From Trema orientale (Eukaryota > Streptophyta > Magnoliopsida > Rosales > Cannabaceae): a stretch of DNA of 64,000 nucleotides. A program made the position numbers and the translations under genes. The notes under the pieces were generated by a model that was not told the DNA's origin, made no database searches, and saw nothing but the letters and a program-made list of their open reading frames with translations. Location of the stretch: positions 21,266 through 85,265 of the forward strand of contig JXTC01000584.1 of NCBI GenBank assembly GCA_002914845.1. Reading direction: 5' to 3'. Shown here one piece after another: positions 1 through 10,672 of the stretch (the stretch's first letter is position 1; each line of letters opens with the position of its first letter).

Positions 1-506
1 AAAAATCACGCAGATCAATTAAAAACTAAGTGACAAGAAATTCTTCTTGTTATTGTGTTAGTTTTTAATTTCTTATTTCCGGGTTCTAATCATTTTTCTT
101 GTAGCGTACAAGGTGACCACGCACCGAGTACGGTATAGAAAATGGGTCATAGTCCGGAAGACTTTGGCGTGGGATAACTCGTATCGTTCTTCCGTCAGCG
201 TCGGTAACGGTCTACAAGAGGTTAGATCTTTTTCTTTCTAATTTTATGAGTACGATCTCATTGTGTCCGCTGCGTTATGTGTTTGTGTGATTTTAGGTTT
301 CTATTTTTTTTGAAATCTATGGCTATCACCTCACATGCTATAATAATAACCAACATATATATATATAGGGCCCGTCCAAAGTCATTCAAGTAAAAATTTC
401 GGTACCTAACCTTTTTTAACTATTGGTTTCTACTTTAATAAAGTCACAAATAAATCCAACGGCTAGGAATACTCGGGGGGTAAAAAAGGCTTGTGAAACT
501 CTTCGA
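1..506. other. Unassigned left edge
   Basis: No gene or element is recognised. The stretch at about 90-290 is richer in G, C and CpG than its surroundings and follows a T-rich run ending in TTGTAG at 99-104, which looks like a splice acceptor. It could be a decayed exon or the inner part of an element whose other end lies outside the window. I see no frame worth calling. Confidence 0.3.
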
Positions 507-798
507 GAGAAATTTAGGTGGATGACTAAAATTTTAAATTTGATTAAGTAGATGTTAACTTTTAAAATTTTATAGCTAAATGTCCAGATATATATATTTT
601 TACACTTGGTAGATACACATATCTACCAATTTTAGTTACTGTACTGAAATGCACTGGATATATAATTTTTTATACTTGCTATATAAAATTTTACACTTGG
701 TATATAAGCATATATACCGGATATTTTACTATAACATTTGACAAAGGGACATTTACTGAAATTGAGTCCAAAATTTAGTCATAGTTCTATAAGCCCCA
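507..798 (+). repeat. 290-bp repeat family, copy 1
   Basis: First of four copies of a ~290-bp AT-rich repeat (others at 9950-10238, 10673-10963 and 11019-11309). It begins GAGAAATTTAGG and ends ATAAGCCCC. Inside are several versions of a motif like ACACTTGGTATATA. No protein is encoded. The ends share only a short AGAAATTT in inverted orientation, so a MITE origin is possible but not shown. No convincing target duplication flanks this copy. Confidence 0.8.
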
Positions 799-999
799 AC
801 TTTTGACCTGATGTCAAGGTACTTTATTAAGCGTGATTAAAATATTAATTTGAGATTAGTTAGTTAAATTAGTCTAATGAAATTACCGTTAACCAAAGAA
901 CGAGAAGTAATCCTCTGGGGTTTGAATCAACAAAAGTCTCTGGGTTATATTTTCTTCTTGGTTAGATTTTAGGTCACGACAAAGAGTACTTGATGCCCT

Positions 1000-1502
1000 T
1001 GTTACAAGATTGGCTTTACGGAAGCGACAACACGTAACTAAAATGTGAGTTAAGAATACTTTGGAAAAAGTGAAAAGATAAGGCACACAAAAGATTTAAC
1101 ATAGTTCACCCAAATTTAGGTTACGTCCACGGATAAAGCTATAAAGAATTTTACAATGAAAAGGTGATTACAACAAACTTCTCTCTAAATACAAGGAGAG
1201 AACAAAATAATATCTCTCTCTTGAAATAGGAGAAAACACTTCCTCTAAACAATTTAGGAGAAAACCAGTGGGACACTAAGAGAAATTCCAAGATTGAACT
1301 CTCTCTTAGAAAGGAAGAGGATTTTGGAATGGGATAATGAATGGTTTAGATGAGAGGGATATTTATAGTTGAGTCCCCTCTCCTATTCTCCCATTTTTTT
1401 TTTTTTTCAGTTTCACAGGTGGCACTACAATCGATGCCGCATATATGGAATTCGGCACCAATTCTTGAATATGGCTGAGCCGCAAAGTTGGACTTTTCAA
1501 CA
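1000..1502 (-). repeat. 3' LTR of the minus-strand copia element
   Basis: The plus strand reads TGTTACAAG at its left end and CTTTTCAACA at its right end, so the element-strand LTR begins TGTTGAAAAG. It matches 8786-9490 along its length apart from the MITE there. The next bases, 1503-1511 (TTCTCCCAC), are the polypurine tract GTGGGAGAA on the element strand. It holds a run of T at about 1393-1407. Confidence 0.9.
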
Positions 1503-2775
1503 TTCTCCCACTTGAAGACTTGGTTTCAATCATGTCTTCACACTTGATAAATCTCTCTTTTTTTGCTTGTCAATTCCTTATGCTGCTTATGTATCTGCTA
1601 GGTTATATGAGGATCTACACACTGGAACTTGTCAATGTTGATTGGTTTAGTTAAAGCATCCACTAGGTTCTATGTATCTTTAACATATTTACACTTCTAT
1701 CATCCACTACTTCTCGAACGAAGTGATACTAAACCTTTATATACTTTGTACTTGAATGAAAGTCTAGATTCCCTGCAATGTGCAAGGTATTCTAACTATC
1801 ACAAAATAGAGAAATCTTCTCTTGTTTATACCCGAGCTTCTCCAATAACATTTGAATCCAAATAGTCTCTTTGGAAGCATGTGTAGTCGTCATGTATTCT
1901 ACTTCTGTTATAGATAATGCTATAATAGTTTGCAGTTTCGAAACCCAGCTTATAACTCCTTCTACAAGAGTGAATATATAGCTTGTAGTAGATTTTTTTT
2001 GTCAGGATTTTCTGCAAAATCTGAATCAACATATCTTCAAACAGTAAATTCGAATCTACCATAACGTAATTCAGTATCTGATATTCCTTGGATGTACCTC
2101 AGAATCCTCTTCACAGCATTCCAATGCTCTCCAACAGAATTCGCCATGCACCGACTAATCTTTCCCACTGCTTGTGTAATGTCTAGTCTTGTGCATATTA
2201 TAGTGAATATTAGGCTTTTTACCACTGATGCATATAGTACCGAGACATCTCCATCCTATCTGTTTCATTGCTAGGACACATCTGGAGGAAAACTTGAAGT
2301 TAACAGGAAGTGTGGTAGAAATTGGCTTACAATCTTGTATATTGAAGCGCCGTAAAATTTTCTTCTAATAATTCTTCTAGAGAAAACCAAATCTTCCTGT
2401 AATCTGTCTCGGTGAATTTGTATCCCAAGAATCTTGTTTGCTGGTCTCAAGTCCTTCATATCAAATTTCCTAGCCAACTGAGCCTTTAATTCTTGGACTC
2501 AGTCTTTGTTAGGGCCCGCTACCTACATGTCGTCTACGTACAATAATAAGATAATGAAATCTCTTCTAAAGTATGCGCAGTTGTCTAAACTGAGTCTGTT
2601 ATATCCAAGGCTTATAACGAATTAATCAAATCTCTTATACTAATACCTTGGTGCCTGTTTGAGAGTGTATAGAGATTTGTTTAACCTACAAACTAAGTTC
2701 TCCTTTTCTATTTCAGTATAACGCTCTGATTAGAGCATATAAATCTCTTCTTCAAGTTCTCTATGAAGAAAAGCA
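1503..2775 (-). pseudogene. Copia reverse transcriptase 3' part and RNase H (broken)
   Basis: Minus-strand translation shows copia reverse-transcriptase and connection motifs in pieces: a KQAPR-like segment near 2690-2640, LLLYVDDM near 2550-2520 (the catalytic YVDD box), a FDMKDLRPANKILG-like segment near 2460-2420, and a TRLDITQAVG...MANSVGEHWNAVKRILRYI-type segment at 2190-2090. A weak RNase H follows down to about 1830. Stops and frame changes are frequent. At the inner end the frame is cut by the insertion whose target duplication is GTTTT (2776-2780) and continues at 5813. The gene is dead; it once copied element RNA into DNA in cytoplasmic particles. Confidence 0.8.
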
Positions 2776-2780
2776 GTTTT

Positions 2781-4430
2781 TGTTGGAATAATGTTCTATA
2801 AAGCAGTTTATTATTTTAAAATTAAAAACAATTTTTATTGGATTATTTGTTATCTATTTGTTGTTAATAAATTCTATATTATGAATTTCTATTTCATTAT
2901 GTCCTATTGATATATATGTGATGTGTATATTTATCTTATACAAACATCTAAAGATTCCGAGACATATAATAAGAAATAAAGAATTATTCGTATGAAGAGT
3001 TCATATGTGCGAGATATTATATTCTTTATTTCATTATGTCTAAATTAAATTATTCGTATTCTGTATAATGAAGATGGAATACTTTACTATGCCATAGAAT
3101 ATAGTATTGTCTATTTGATTAATGAAGTCTCTAATTATCAAAGTGAGTCTCCAAATAGAAACACTAATGTGTTATAAGAAAGTTATAACAGCATCGAACA
3201 TGACCAAATGAATTAGAATTTAAGGTTAAGTACCGTAACTCAAATTTCTAATTTCACTAATCTAGCACTATTGTAGAAAACCTTAATCCTAGTGATTAAC
3301 GAACTTACTTTCATGTGTTTTGTCTTTTTGAGTTATTAAAGGACTAGTTCCAATTTATAGTTCGAACTCCGATATCTTGGAAGATAAGGTATATAAAATG
3401 TGTATAATATTTTTCATGATGTACGCCATGCATATAATATCACTTTGATTTTTTTCAAGTGCTTAGATAATATAAACCAGGGTCTCAGTATTCACTATGT
3501 GAATTTGACTATTTTGGTATAAGTAGATACAAACACTGTAGTCAACTATTATCCATTAGATAAAAAATGGTAACTTAAAGGTAAATATGTACTAGAGGTG
3601 CAATACGGAAATTTCATATTGCTAGTACAACATCATACTGGGGGTACGTCTACAGGTATAGTATATGCTAAGTGGATCGAGCTAATTATTTGATAATAAG
3701 CTTCATAGAAAATAAATGACATTTAGTCCAAGAGTTCAATATTGAGCCTATAGTGGTGTGACCCAATATTAATAGACAAGGCCCAATCATAATTATTAGT
3801 TAATTATGATTGTGGGCATATGGTATATTGGAACTTGGGCTTTATAGATCCATCTGATCCCCTGTCTAGCTCAAATTAAAGCCCAATAGTTATTTGATGA
3901 TCAGTTGAGCCCAACAAGCCTAATAAGTTCATTAGGATTTACTAATCTCTCTATAGTTAAGAGAAAAAGTTCTCTAGCTACACACAACAAGAGTTACACG
4001 TGAAATACCCCTGAGAGGAAAGTATTCCACGCATAACAGAGAGAGATGAAGAGCAGAGAAAATCGGCCAACCTTGGGATTCACCATCCTTGGTGTTTCGA
4101 CCATCCTGAAGAAATTGATTTGAGAAGATTGTCTTCTTATTCATCTGCGGGTCTCTTTGTTGGAAATCAAGAAGATGACCACCCACTGAATCAATCAAAC
4201 AGCTTTCGAGAATAGATGGGAAGGCGAGAAGATTATGGAGCGAATCTAGGTATTGTTCTAGTCTAGATTAAGAATTAATTTATATTAGATCACGATCCGA
4301 AATATTTTGTAAAGAGAAAAATTTTAAACGACTAATTCTGCTGCGTTTCTAGATTTTACAAAACTATGGTATTCTTGAAAATGATTTTGCGAAAATATTT
4401 TTCAGAATTTTATTTCAACGAATACTAGTA
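2781..4430 (+). repeat. 5' LTR (1650 bp) of the nested element
   Basis: It begins TGTTGGAATA and ends AATACTAGTA; the end is diverged from the CCAGCA seen at 5807. The segment matches the reverse complement of 19889-23295 after removing the insertion there. AT-rich, no coding capacity. The terminal part (from about 4320) is repeated at 5699-5807. Confidence 0.9.
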
Positions 4431-4432
4431 AT

Positions 4433-4444
4433 TGGTACCAGAGC
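4433..4444 (+). other. Primer-binding site
   Basis: TGGTACCAGAGC two bases after the LTR end; one base different from TGGTATCAGAGC, complementary to the 3' end of plant initiator methionine tRNA. It fixes the 5' LTR boundary and the plus orientation. Confidence 0.85.
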
Positions 4445-5698
4445 ATAATTTTATTATTGATCTAGCATATTTTACTCCGATCTATTCTCTTATTGATTGA
4501 TATTTACGATTCCCGGAAAATTTTGATTATGTTTTGTCTTGTTCATGTTAAGAGTATGCTCTAATTTATACAGTGGTCAATAGATTCAATTAGTTGGAAT
4601 GATTATTTGAATAAATACTACTATGAGGTGATGATCATGCTTAGTTTTTGATTATTTGACTCGCGTCCAGGCTGCACGGGCACGTTCCCATGCATGGCTG
4701 CACGGGTGAGGCGCCGCTGGCCTCACGGATACGATCCGTGCATGGCCTGTGGGCTGCCTCCCCGCACAGGCCACGTGCGTTCTCCCCACGCATGCAGCGC
4801 AGGCACGGTGCCTTGGCCGCGTGAGTACAATCCGCGCGTGGCCTACAGGCGGCCTCCTGCGCAACGGCTGCGTGGGTGGTCTCCCATGACTTGGCCGTTT
4901 GGTATGCTACCTCGTGCGTTTCTCGTACGAAAACTATGCAAGCCTATTGTCACTCGGGAGTTGTACTGGGTGAGGTAGCATAGTGTTATGTGAGCCTGTT
5001 GACGCCCGATAGTTGTCCCGAGGGTGACCGCATAATATCTCGAGGCCAACGTTCACGTAACGGCCTCCCGTTCTGTCCGTCGGCTTATCCTGACTGTTTC
5101 AAATTTCTGGATATATTTTTAATTATTTTTGTTTTTAAAATTAATTTAATTTATTCATAGTTTTATGAAAACTGATAAATTAAATTTTAAATTCAAATTT
5201 TAGATCCTTATTAAATTTGAATTTTTGAAATTTGAATTGATAGGATATTTTAATTTGAATTATAGATATAGTTGATATTCATAATATCTTACTTATTATT
5301 TGAGTCATTAGAAATATTTTTAAAAAATAGAAATTTTAAAAATTTGATATTATGAGATAATATCTTCTAGTTTTAAATTCAAATTTTGAATAGATATTTT
5401 TAAAAATTGATTATATGATAGTTAATTATCTTTTTTGAATTTTAAATTTGTTTTAATTTAGAGATATTGTAGGAGATTTTATCTATAGAATCTTCTATCT
5501 TTTAAATTTCGAATTTTGTGAAGATTTGAAATTTAAATTTAAATCATAATATCTTTTCAATTTTTCAAATTTGAATTTATGGTTGGTAGATATTTAATGG
5601 GATTAAATATTAATTTGAATTTTTAATTCAAATATAAAGGATAAGACAATGGGAGATATTTAAAGAAGTTAAATTCAATTTAAGATTTCAAAGTTGAA
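4445..5698 (+). other. Internal region: GC-rich block then AT-rich block
   Basis: About 4660-5100 is strongly GC-rich with recurring words such as GGCTGCACGGG, CACGCATG and GGCCTAC-like pieces, in sharp contrast to AT-rich DNA on both sides. About 5100-5698 is very AT-rich with repeated AAATTTGAATTT-like words. Frames across the GC block on both strands are Arg/Pro/Ala-rich low-complexity shadows and I do not call them genes. No gag or pol motif is present. Confidence 0.6.
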
Positions 5699-5807
5699 AT
5701 TTAAACGACCAATTCCACTACATTTCTAGATTTTACAAAAGTATGGTGTTCTTGAAAATGATTTTGCGAAAATATTTTCCGAAATTTTATTCCAACGAAT
5801 ACCAGCA
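5699..5807 (+). repeat. 3' LTR remnant of the nested element
   Basis: Matches the last ~110 bp of the 5' LTR (for example TTCTAGATTTTACAAAA and TTGCGAAAATATTTT). It ends ACCAGCA and is followed by GTTTT. The first ~1540 bp of this LTR are missing. Confidence 0.88.
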
Positions 5808-5812
5808 GTTTT

Positions 5813-6560
5813 TATATCTGGCTGCTCTAGATGTAGGTTAAACATAGCACAGATCGCCAAAACTACTCTAACTGTTGTGAGTCGAACCATATGTGAAAAT
5901 ATCTTATTGAAGTCAATACATTCTTTCTAAACATATCCTTTTACCACCAATCTCACACAATACCACTCCGCTTGATCATTACTATCACGCTTGATCTTGT
6001 AGACCCATTTGTTACTAATGACCTTCCTTCCTTATGGTAGCGAAACAAGATCTCATGTGTTGTTCTTATGAAGGGCTTCAATCTCTTCTTGCATTATTGT
6101 CATCCACAGGGATACATCCGAATTTTTGGTAGCCTCATGGAAAGTTGTTGGCTCTTCATCCTCTATTAGAAAGCGTTATGCAATGTTGCTCTTAATGACA
6201 TAATCTGAGTGCTACATCAGTGATCTTCTCTCATGAGTTGATTGACAGACTTTAAAAGCCTCTTCCTCGACTGATTCTTTTACTTCGTGCTCTGGTGCTG
6301 CTTTAGAAGAATCTGAATCTTTAATATTCTTTTCTATTTAAATTATAGTAGTTTTTGGATTACTATCGTCTCCCTTTTCTTGCAGTTTATTTTCTGCAAA
6401 TATCATATTTCTACTAATCATAACCTTATGAGTAGTGGGATTCCATAGGTAATACCCCTTAACTTTTTCAGCATATCCCAAGAATACATAGTTTTCGGAC
6501 ATTGAATCCAATTTTGTGATTTCTTAAGCATTGTACATCACGTATATAGGACTTCCAAAT
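5813..6560 (-). pseudogene. Copia reverse transcriptase 5' part and integrase tail (broken)
   Basis: On the minus strand, 6120-5813 reads as the start of a copia reverse transcriptase: a W..A...E...L.KN.T-like segment near 6110-6050, then a KWVYKIK-like segment near 6010-5980, then IDFNKIFS-like and LTTVRVVLA-like segments (copia consensus: the FAPV and R.LLA region). 6560-6130 is the linker after integrase, with pieces of the integrase C-terminus (YGNPTY-like and GYAEKVKGYYLW-like near 6560-6420). Stops are common. The reading continues beyond the nested element at 2775. Confidence 0.7.
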
Positions 6561-6679
6561 GTATGTAAGCGAGAATAATCAGCTGGCTTACTGGTCCACA
6601 TCTTCATTGGTGTCTTCAGATCTATTGTCATTGATGGAGACTGATTGATCACATAACAGACAATTTTGACTGCTTCTAT

Positions 6680-6907
6680 TCAGAATGACTTGGATAAATC
6701 TGTAGCTCTTAATATTGCTTTTGTCCTTTCCAATAAGGTTATGTTCATCCGCTCCGCTATTCCATTTTGTTGAGGAATATATGCCACTATGAACTGCCTC
6801 TTGATACCTTGTTGACAGAAATTATCAAATTTATCGCTAGTATATTCTCTTCCATTGTCCGTCCTCAAACGCTTGATCTTTTCTCTAGATTCAAGCTCTA
6901 CCTGCAC
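6680..6907 (-). pseudogene. Copia integrase catalytic core fragment
   Basis: A 75-codon open frame with integrase core motifs: LRTDNGREYTS holds the second catalytic Asp and QQNGIAERMN holds the catalytic Glu (usual form NGV.ER.N). Residues TLLERTKAIL follow, as in rve-type copia integrases. The first Asp lies upstream in the duplicated segment (6910-7397). It once joined element cDNA to host DNA. The surrounding frame is broken, so the enzyme is dead. Confidence 0.85.
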
Positions 6908-6909
6908 TT

Positions 6910-7397
6910 TGAATATTTTGAAGACTGAGAATACATCTGCCTTCCTCTTGATAAGATATACCGAACATCTCCTAGAGTAATCATCAATAAAAGATACAAA
7001 GTATCTAGCTCCTCATAGGGATGTCACCAATGCTTGCCAAATATCAGAGTTAACCAAGTCTAGAACCTTTTTACTTTTAGAACTAGTTATGCTGAACTTT
7101 ATTCAATATTGCTTACTTATGATATAATGCTCATAAAAGGGTTAAGATACCTTTCAATATTTTGAAGACTGAGAACACATCTGCCTTCCTCTTGATAGAA
7201 TACACCGAACATCTCCTAAAGTAATCATCAATAAAAGATACAAAGTATCTAGCTCCTCATAGGGATGTCACCGATGTTTGCCAAACATCAGAGTGAACCA
7301 AGTCTAAAACCCTTTTACTTTTATAACTGGTTGTGCTGAACTTTAATTAATACTGTTTACTTATGATACAATACTCATAAAAGGGTCAAGATACCTT
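6910..7397 (-). repeat. Tandem duplication (~243 bp x 2) in the integrase region
   Basis: Copy 1 is about 6910-7152 and copy 2 about 7153-7397. Both contain ATATTTTGAAGACTGAGAA, ACACATCTGCC/ATACATCTGCC, CATCAATAAAAGATACAAAG and end TTAAGATACCTTT/TCAAGATACCTTT. On the minus strand each encodes the start of the integrase core. The copies differ at roughly one base in fifteen by eye, so the duplication is old and probably happened after the element had died. Confidence 0.88.
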
Positions 7398-7853
7398 TGT
7401 GAGACTAAAAAGCAACCTTCGTTCAGAGAGAATCTTCAAGCCTCGTTCTGACATATGGCCAAGTTTACAATGCCACATCATCGTTAATTCTTCTCTAGAA
7501 TTTGTTAAAGCAACTGATGCCTTTGCTTCCATCAGTGTATCTCCTTTAAGCATGTACAAATTCATTGTGATTTTTTCTGCCTTCATTACTACAAGTGCAC
7601 CCTTTATGATCCTCATGATCCCATTCTCGATACAAATTTTGCAACCAAGGTTTTCTAATTGTCCCAAAAATAATAGATTTTTCTTCAAGTCCTTCACATG
7701 TCGCACTTCCTGAATAGTATGAATAGTACCATCGTACATTTTTATCTTGATGGTGCCGATTCCAGCGATCTCTAAGGTATGATCATTACCTATGAACACA
7801 GATCCCCTAGAGATAGGTTTATATATATGAAACCATTCTCTGTGAGGACTCAT
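7386..7853 (-). pseudogene. Copia protease-to-pre-integrase segment
   Basis: A 155-codon open frame. Residues 1-6 (MSPHRE) sit just after the usual protease DSG region. Then comes GNDHTLEIAGIGTIKIKM (the G.G.V.I region) and VRHVKDLKKNLLFLGQL (usual copia form V..VP.L..NLLS.GQL). Near residue 127 MWHCKLGHMS matches the GAG-pre-integrase zinc domain (W H..LGH.S). The C-terminal few residues enter the duplicated segment. No complete polyprotein is possible. Confidence 0.85.
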
Positions 7854-8770
7854 ATGCTACTCCTGAATCCACTAGCCAAACATCAATGACCTGCCTTCTT
7901 TTGTTGGAAATTATTACTGATTTATTGTACAAGATTTCTCCATCATCTGAAGTACTTGCAACGTTCTCCTGAGTATTTGATGACTCGAGGTCCTTTCCTC
8001 TAGAATCTTTATTCTTCCTGAGTTGCCAACACTTCCTTTTGACGTATCATTTCCTTCCACAGTGATAACATTTGACATTCTTCTTACTTCTTGATTTTGA
8101 TCTACCATGACTCTGACTCCCACTGGGGCCACGTTCTATTGATCTCCCTTTAATTGTTAAAGCTTCTGTGAACTTGTTAATCTATCTTCCTTGTTCTTAC
8201 GCCAATTTTTTTCTTGAAGAATAGTAGCTGTAAGATTTCTGCACATTTATTATCCTCTATTTTATGCTCCATTACTATGAGCTGCAAAAGTAGAGTGTTG
8301 AGGGTATTGATGTCGTCAGTTACCGTAGTTGATTTCGCCATTCAAAGGGTATAAAGACTTCTCTTCAAGAATATTTTATTGTGAAGTGACTTAGCATGAT
8401 ACAACTTTGTCAATATATCCTATATCTCCTTGCTTGACTTCTTTTCTTCAATGCTAGACGAAATTTCATTTACTAGCGCTAGGTATAAGTTAGCGACAGT
8501 ATTGTCATCCATCTCCTCCCACTTTTATTATCAATGATCACAGCAGGCTTTTCCCTAATTGCTGTTGGGCAATTATTTTTTCTCAAGATTGCTTTTATCT
8601 TCATTTTCTATAGAGAGAAATTACTCCCATCGGACTTCTCAATATCGAATTTCGCTGCTATTTTTATTCACCACGATTTGTCCAGTTACCACTATATCAC
8701 TGTATGTGAATAGTATCGTATAATGTTATGCAAATGAATAGTACAAATACGTGAATAGCACTCTAAACAA
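7854..8770 (-). pseudogene. Copia gag (broken)
   Basis: Minus-strand gag remnant in several frames. A segment at 8340-8220 reads like the conserved capsid part (TLLLQLIVMEHKIEDN-like). The nucleic-acid-binding zinc knuckle region at 8132-7914 has lost its cysteines. Codons near 8770 should hold the gag start but no clean start remains. Confidence 0.6.
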
Positions 8771-8772
8771 TG

Positions 8773-8784
8773 GCTCTGATACAA
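8773..8784 (-). other. Primer-binding site of the copia element
   Basis: The plus strand reads GGCTCTGATACAAC; its complement is TGTATCAGAGCC, one base short of TGGTATCAGAGCC, the site for initiator methionine tRNA. It marks the inner edge of the 5' LTR. Confidence 0.8.
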
Positions 8785-8785
8785 C

Positions 8786-9490
8786 TATTAGGAGATCAGC
8801 TTTGCGGAAGTAACAACACGCAGTTAAAATACGAGCTGAAAAAAACTTTGGAAAAAGTAGAAAGATAAAGTACACAAAAGATTTAATTTGGCTCACCCAA
8901 ATTTACGCTATATCCACGGACAAGACTGTGAAGAATTTCACTATAAAAAGGAGATTACAACTCACTTATCTCTAAATACAAGAAGAGAACAAAAAAATCT
9001 CTCTATTTAAATAGGAGAAAATGCTCTCGCTAAACAATTTAAGAGAAAACAAGTGGGACACTAAAAAAAATTCTAAGATTAAACTCTGCCTTAGAAAGGA
9101 AAGGAATTTTGGAATGGAATAATAAGGGCCCGTTTGGATAACTTTTACTTCCTAAAGTAAAAGCTCCAGAAGATCTTCTTGGAAAAGCTAGTGGGTATAT
9201 GCTTCATTAAAAAGATCTTCTAATTAAGAAAAGATCTTCTGACAATTCATCCAAACACCTCCAAAAATAACTTTTGGACTCCAAAAGATCTTTGAAAGCT
9301 ATGCCAAATAGGCCTTAAATAGTTTGGAGGAGAGGGGTATTTATAATTAGTCCCCTCTCCTATTCTCCCATTTTTTCTCTTTTTTTTTTTTAAATAATTT
9401 CACGGGCAGCACCGCAATCGATGCCACATACGTAGAATTTGTTACCAATTCATTGAATGCGGCTGAGCCGCAAAATTAGACTTTTCAATA
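8786..9490 (-). repeat. 5' LTR of the minus-strand copia element, carrying a MITE
   Basis: Matches 1000-1502 except for a 190-bp insertion plus 3-bp duplication at 9126-9318; without these it is ~512 bp. The left end is diverged (TATTAGG for TGTTAC) and the right end reads TTTTCAATA, with TA for the expected CA. The target duplication GCCCT follows at 9491. Confidence 0.88.
9126..9315. mobile_element. PIF/Harbinger-like (Tourist-type) MITE
   Basis: 190 bp with imperfect 13-bp terminal inverted repeats (left GGGCCCGTTTGGA; right end, reverse complemented, AGGCCTATTTGGC) and a 3-bp TAA target duplication (9123-9125 and 9316-9318). The sister LTR shows the empty site at the same position, reading TGA once. 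Inner words AGATCTTCT recur. No coding capacity; it would need a transposase from elsewhere. Confidence 0.85.
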
Positions 9491-9495
9491 GCCCT

Positions 9496-9949
9496 TTCCC
9501 GGAGGGGCATTTTTCATCGACTAATTAAGTGACTGTCATTTCAATTTTTTCCAGCTGGTATTCTATCTGTGATTAGTGGAATTTGTTCTTCTGATGTCAA
9601 TTAATAACATACAGAGAATCCTTACTTGGTGTTCTTTCTCGTAGGCATCTTATAATTATATATCTTTGCAGAATCTTCCTCAAATCAATCGAGCATCGGT
9701 CTCAAATTTGACATTATCAAGAGAGGTAGGTATCAGGATATGCGCCTAAATCTTTATTTGGCATAATAGGAAGAAAAGAGCTACTGTCATTGAATTTAAT
9801 TTCTTTGTATAGTAAAGTTTAGTATACTGCAATTGTTGATTTAAAGAAATTCTAGCACCAGTTTAAATGAACTTATTTCCATTAGGAGAAATTTTATTCA
9901 GGACTGGTAATTTAGTTAGAAACAAATACGGAGTACGTCATTAATTGTT
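9496..9949. other. No recognisable feature
   Basis: Flank of the copia element. With the element removed, the sequence left and right of GCCCT joins into a plain AT-moderate stretch containing GGAGGGGCA. A few splice-like sites (TTTTTTCCAG near 9555, CTCGTAG near 9646) are present but no coding frame supports exons. Confidence 0.3.
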
Positions 9950-10238
9950 GAGAAATTTAGGTAGATGACCAAGATTTTAAATTTAATTAAATAGATATCC
10001 ACTTTTAAAGTTTTATAGCTAAATGTTCATATATATATATTTTTATATTTGATAGATATATATATCTACTAATTTTAGTTATTGTACTGAAATGTACTGG
10101 TATTTAATTTTTTACACTTGTATATAGAATTTTATACTTGATATATAAGCATATATACCGGATATTTTGCTATAATATTTGACAAAGGGACATTTACTAA
10201 AATTGGGCCCAAAATTTAGTTAAATTTCTATAAGCCCC
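9950..10238 (+). repeat. 290-bp repeat family, copy 2
   Basis: Same order and ends as copy 1 (GAGAAATTTAGGTAGATGACC to ATAAGCCCC), same strand. Contains the same four steps: TATAGCTAAATG, TAGTTATTGTACTGAAATG, TATACTTGATATATAAGC, TTGACAAAGGGACATTTACT. Confidence 0.85.
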
Positions 10239-10672
10239 TTTATTTGGACATATATGATGTATTAAAATTAATCGACTTAATAAACTCGTATACGTAAGGT
10301 CAACTTCCGGGAGTTTTTCGACGAATCGCCACTAGCGGGCCATTGGAACCTCTCTTAGCCACCACGTACAGACTCGGTTAGCCATCACCAATGTCGTACA
10401 CCCCTTTGCCGTCATCGAAATTCCTCGAGTAAGAAATTACAAAGTTTGGAGAATTTTCTAATAAATTATTGGCCTTTTGCAATTACTTATGGAGGAGGTG
10501 ATATTATTGCAATTTTTTATTGGATATGGTGTATGGATAAGCTATGAGGAAAATAGTTGGCATATGTGAGATTAGAATCTGAATTTAGCCATTTTCAAAT
10601 GAAAAGATGGTATTAGTATCCGAAAATTCGTATTTTTATAACAGATTCTAGAGAGTTGGTAGTTATATTATA
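10239..10672. other. No recognisable feature
   Basis: Spacer between repeat copies 2 and 3. No open frame or known motif is seen. A short moderately GC-rich patch lies at about 10310-10430. Confidence 0.3.

Larger units (their letters stand above)
2781..5807 (+). mobile_element. Nested LTR retroelement with almost deleted 3' LTR
   Basis: Inserted in the copia reverse transcriptase with perfect target duplication GTTTT (2776-2780 and 5808-5812). It starts TGTTGGAATA and ends GAATACCAGCA. The 5' LTR is 2781-4430, a TGGTACCAGAGC primer-binding site follows at 4433-4444, then about 1.27 kb of non-coding internal DNA, then only the last ~109 bp of the 3' LTR (5699-5807). No gag or pol is seen, so it is non-autonomous or internally deleted. 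The same LTR occurs as a solo copy at 19889-23295 on the other strand. Confidence 0.9.
1000..9490 (-). mobile_element. Ty1/copia LTR retrotransposon, decayed, with nested insertions
   Basis: Minus-strand copia element flanked by a perfect 5-bp target duplication GCCCT (995-999 and 9491-9495). The two LTRs are 1000-1502 and 8786-9490; the second is longer only because a MITE sits in it. Read on the minus strand the order is LTR, primer-binding site, gag, pre-integrase, integrase, reverse transcriptase, RNase H, polypurine tract, LTR, which is the copia order. All frames are broken. A separate element (2781-5807) splits the reverse transcriptase and an internal ~243-bp duplication lies in the integrase region. 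A Tork/Tnt1-like assignment is possible but not tested. Confidence 0.93.

Noticed and set aside
4652-5049. Arg/Pro/Ala-rich frames on both strands of the GC-rich block
   Set aside because: Overlapping frames on both strands with low-complexity composition and no known motif; expected in GC-rich DNA.
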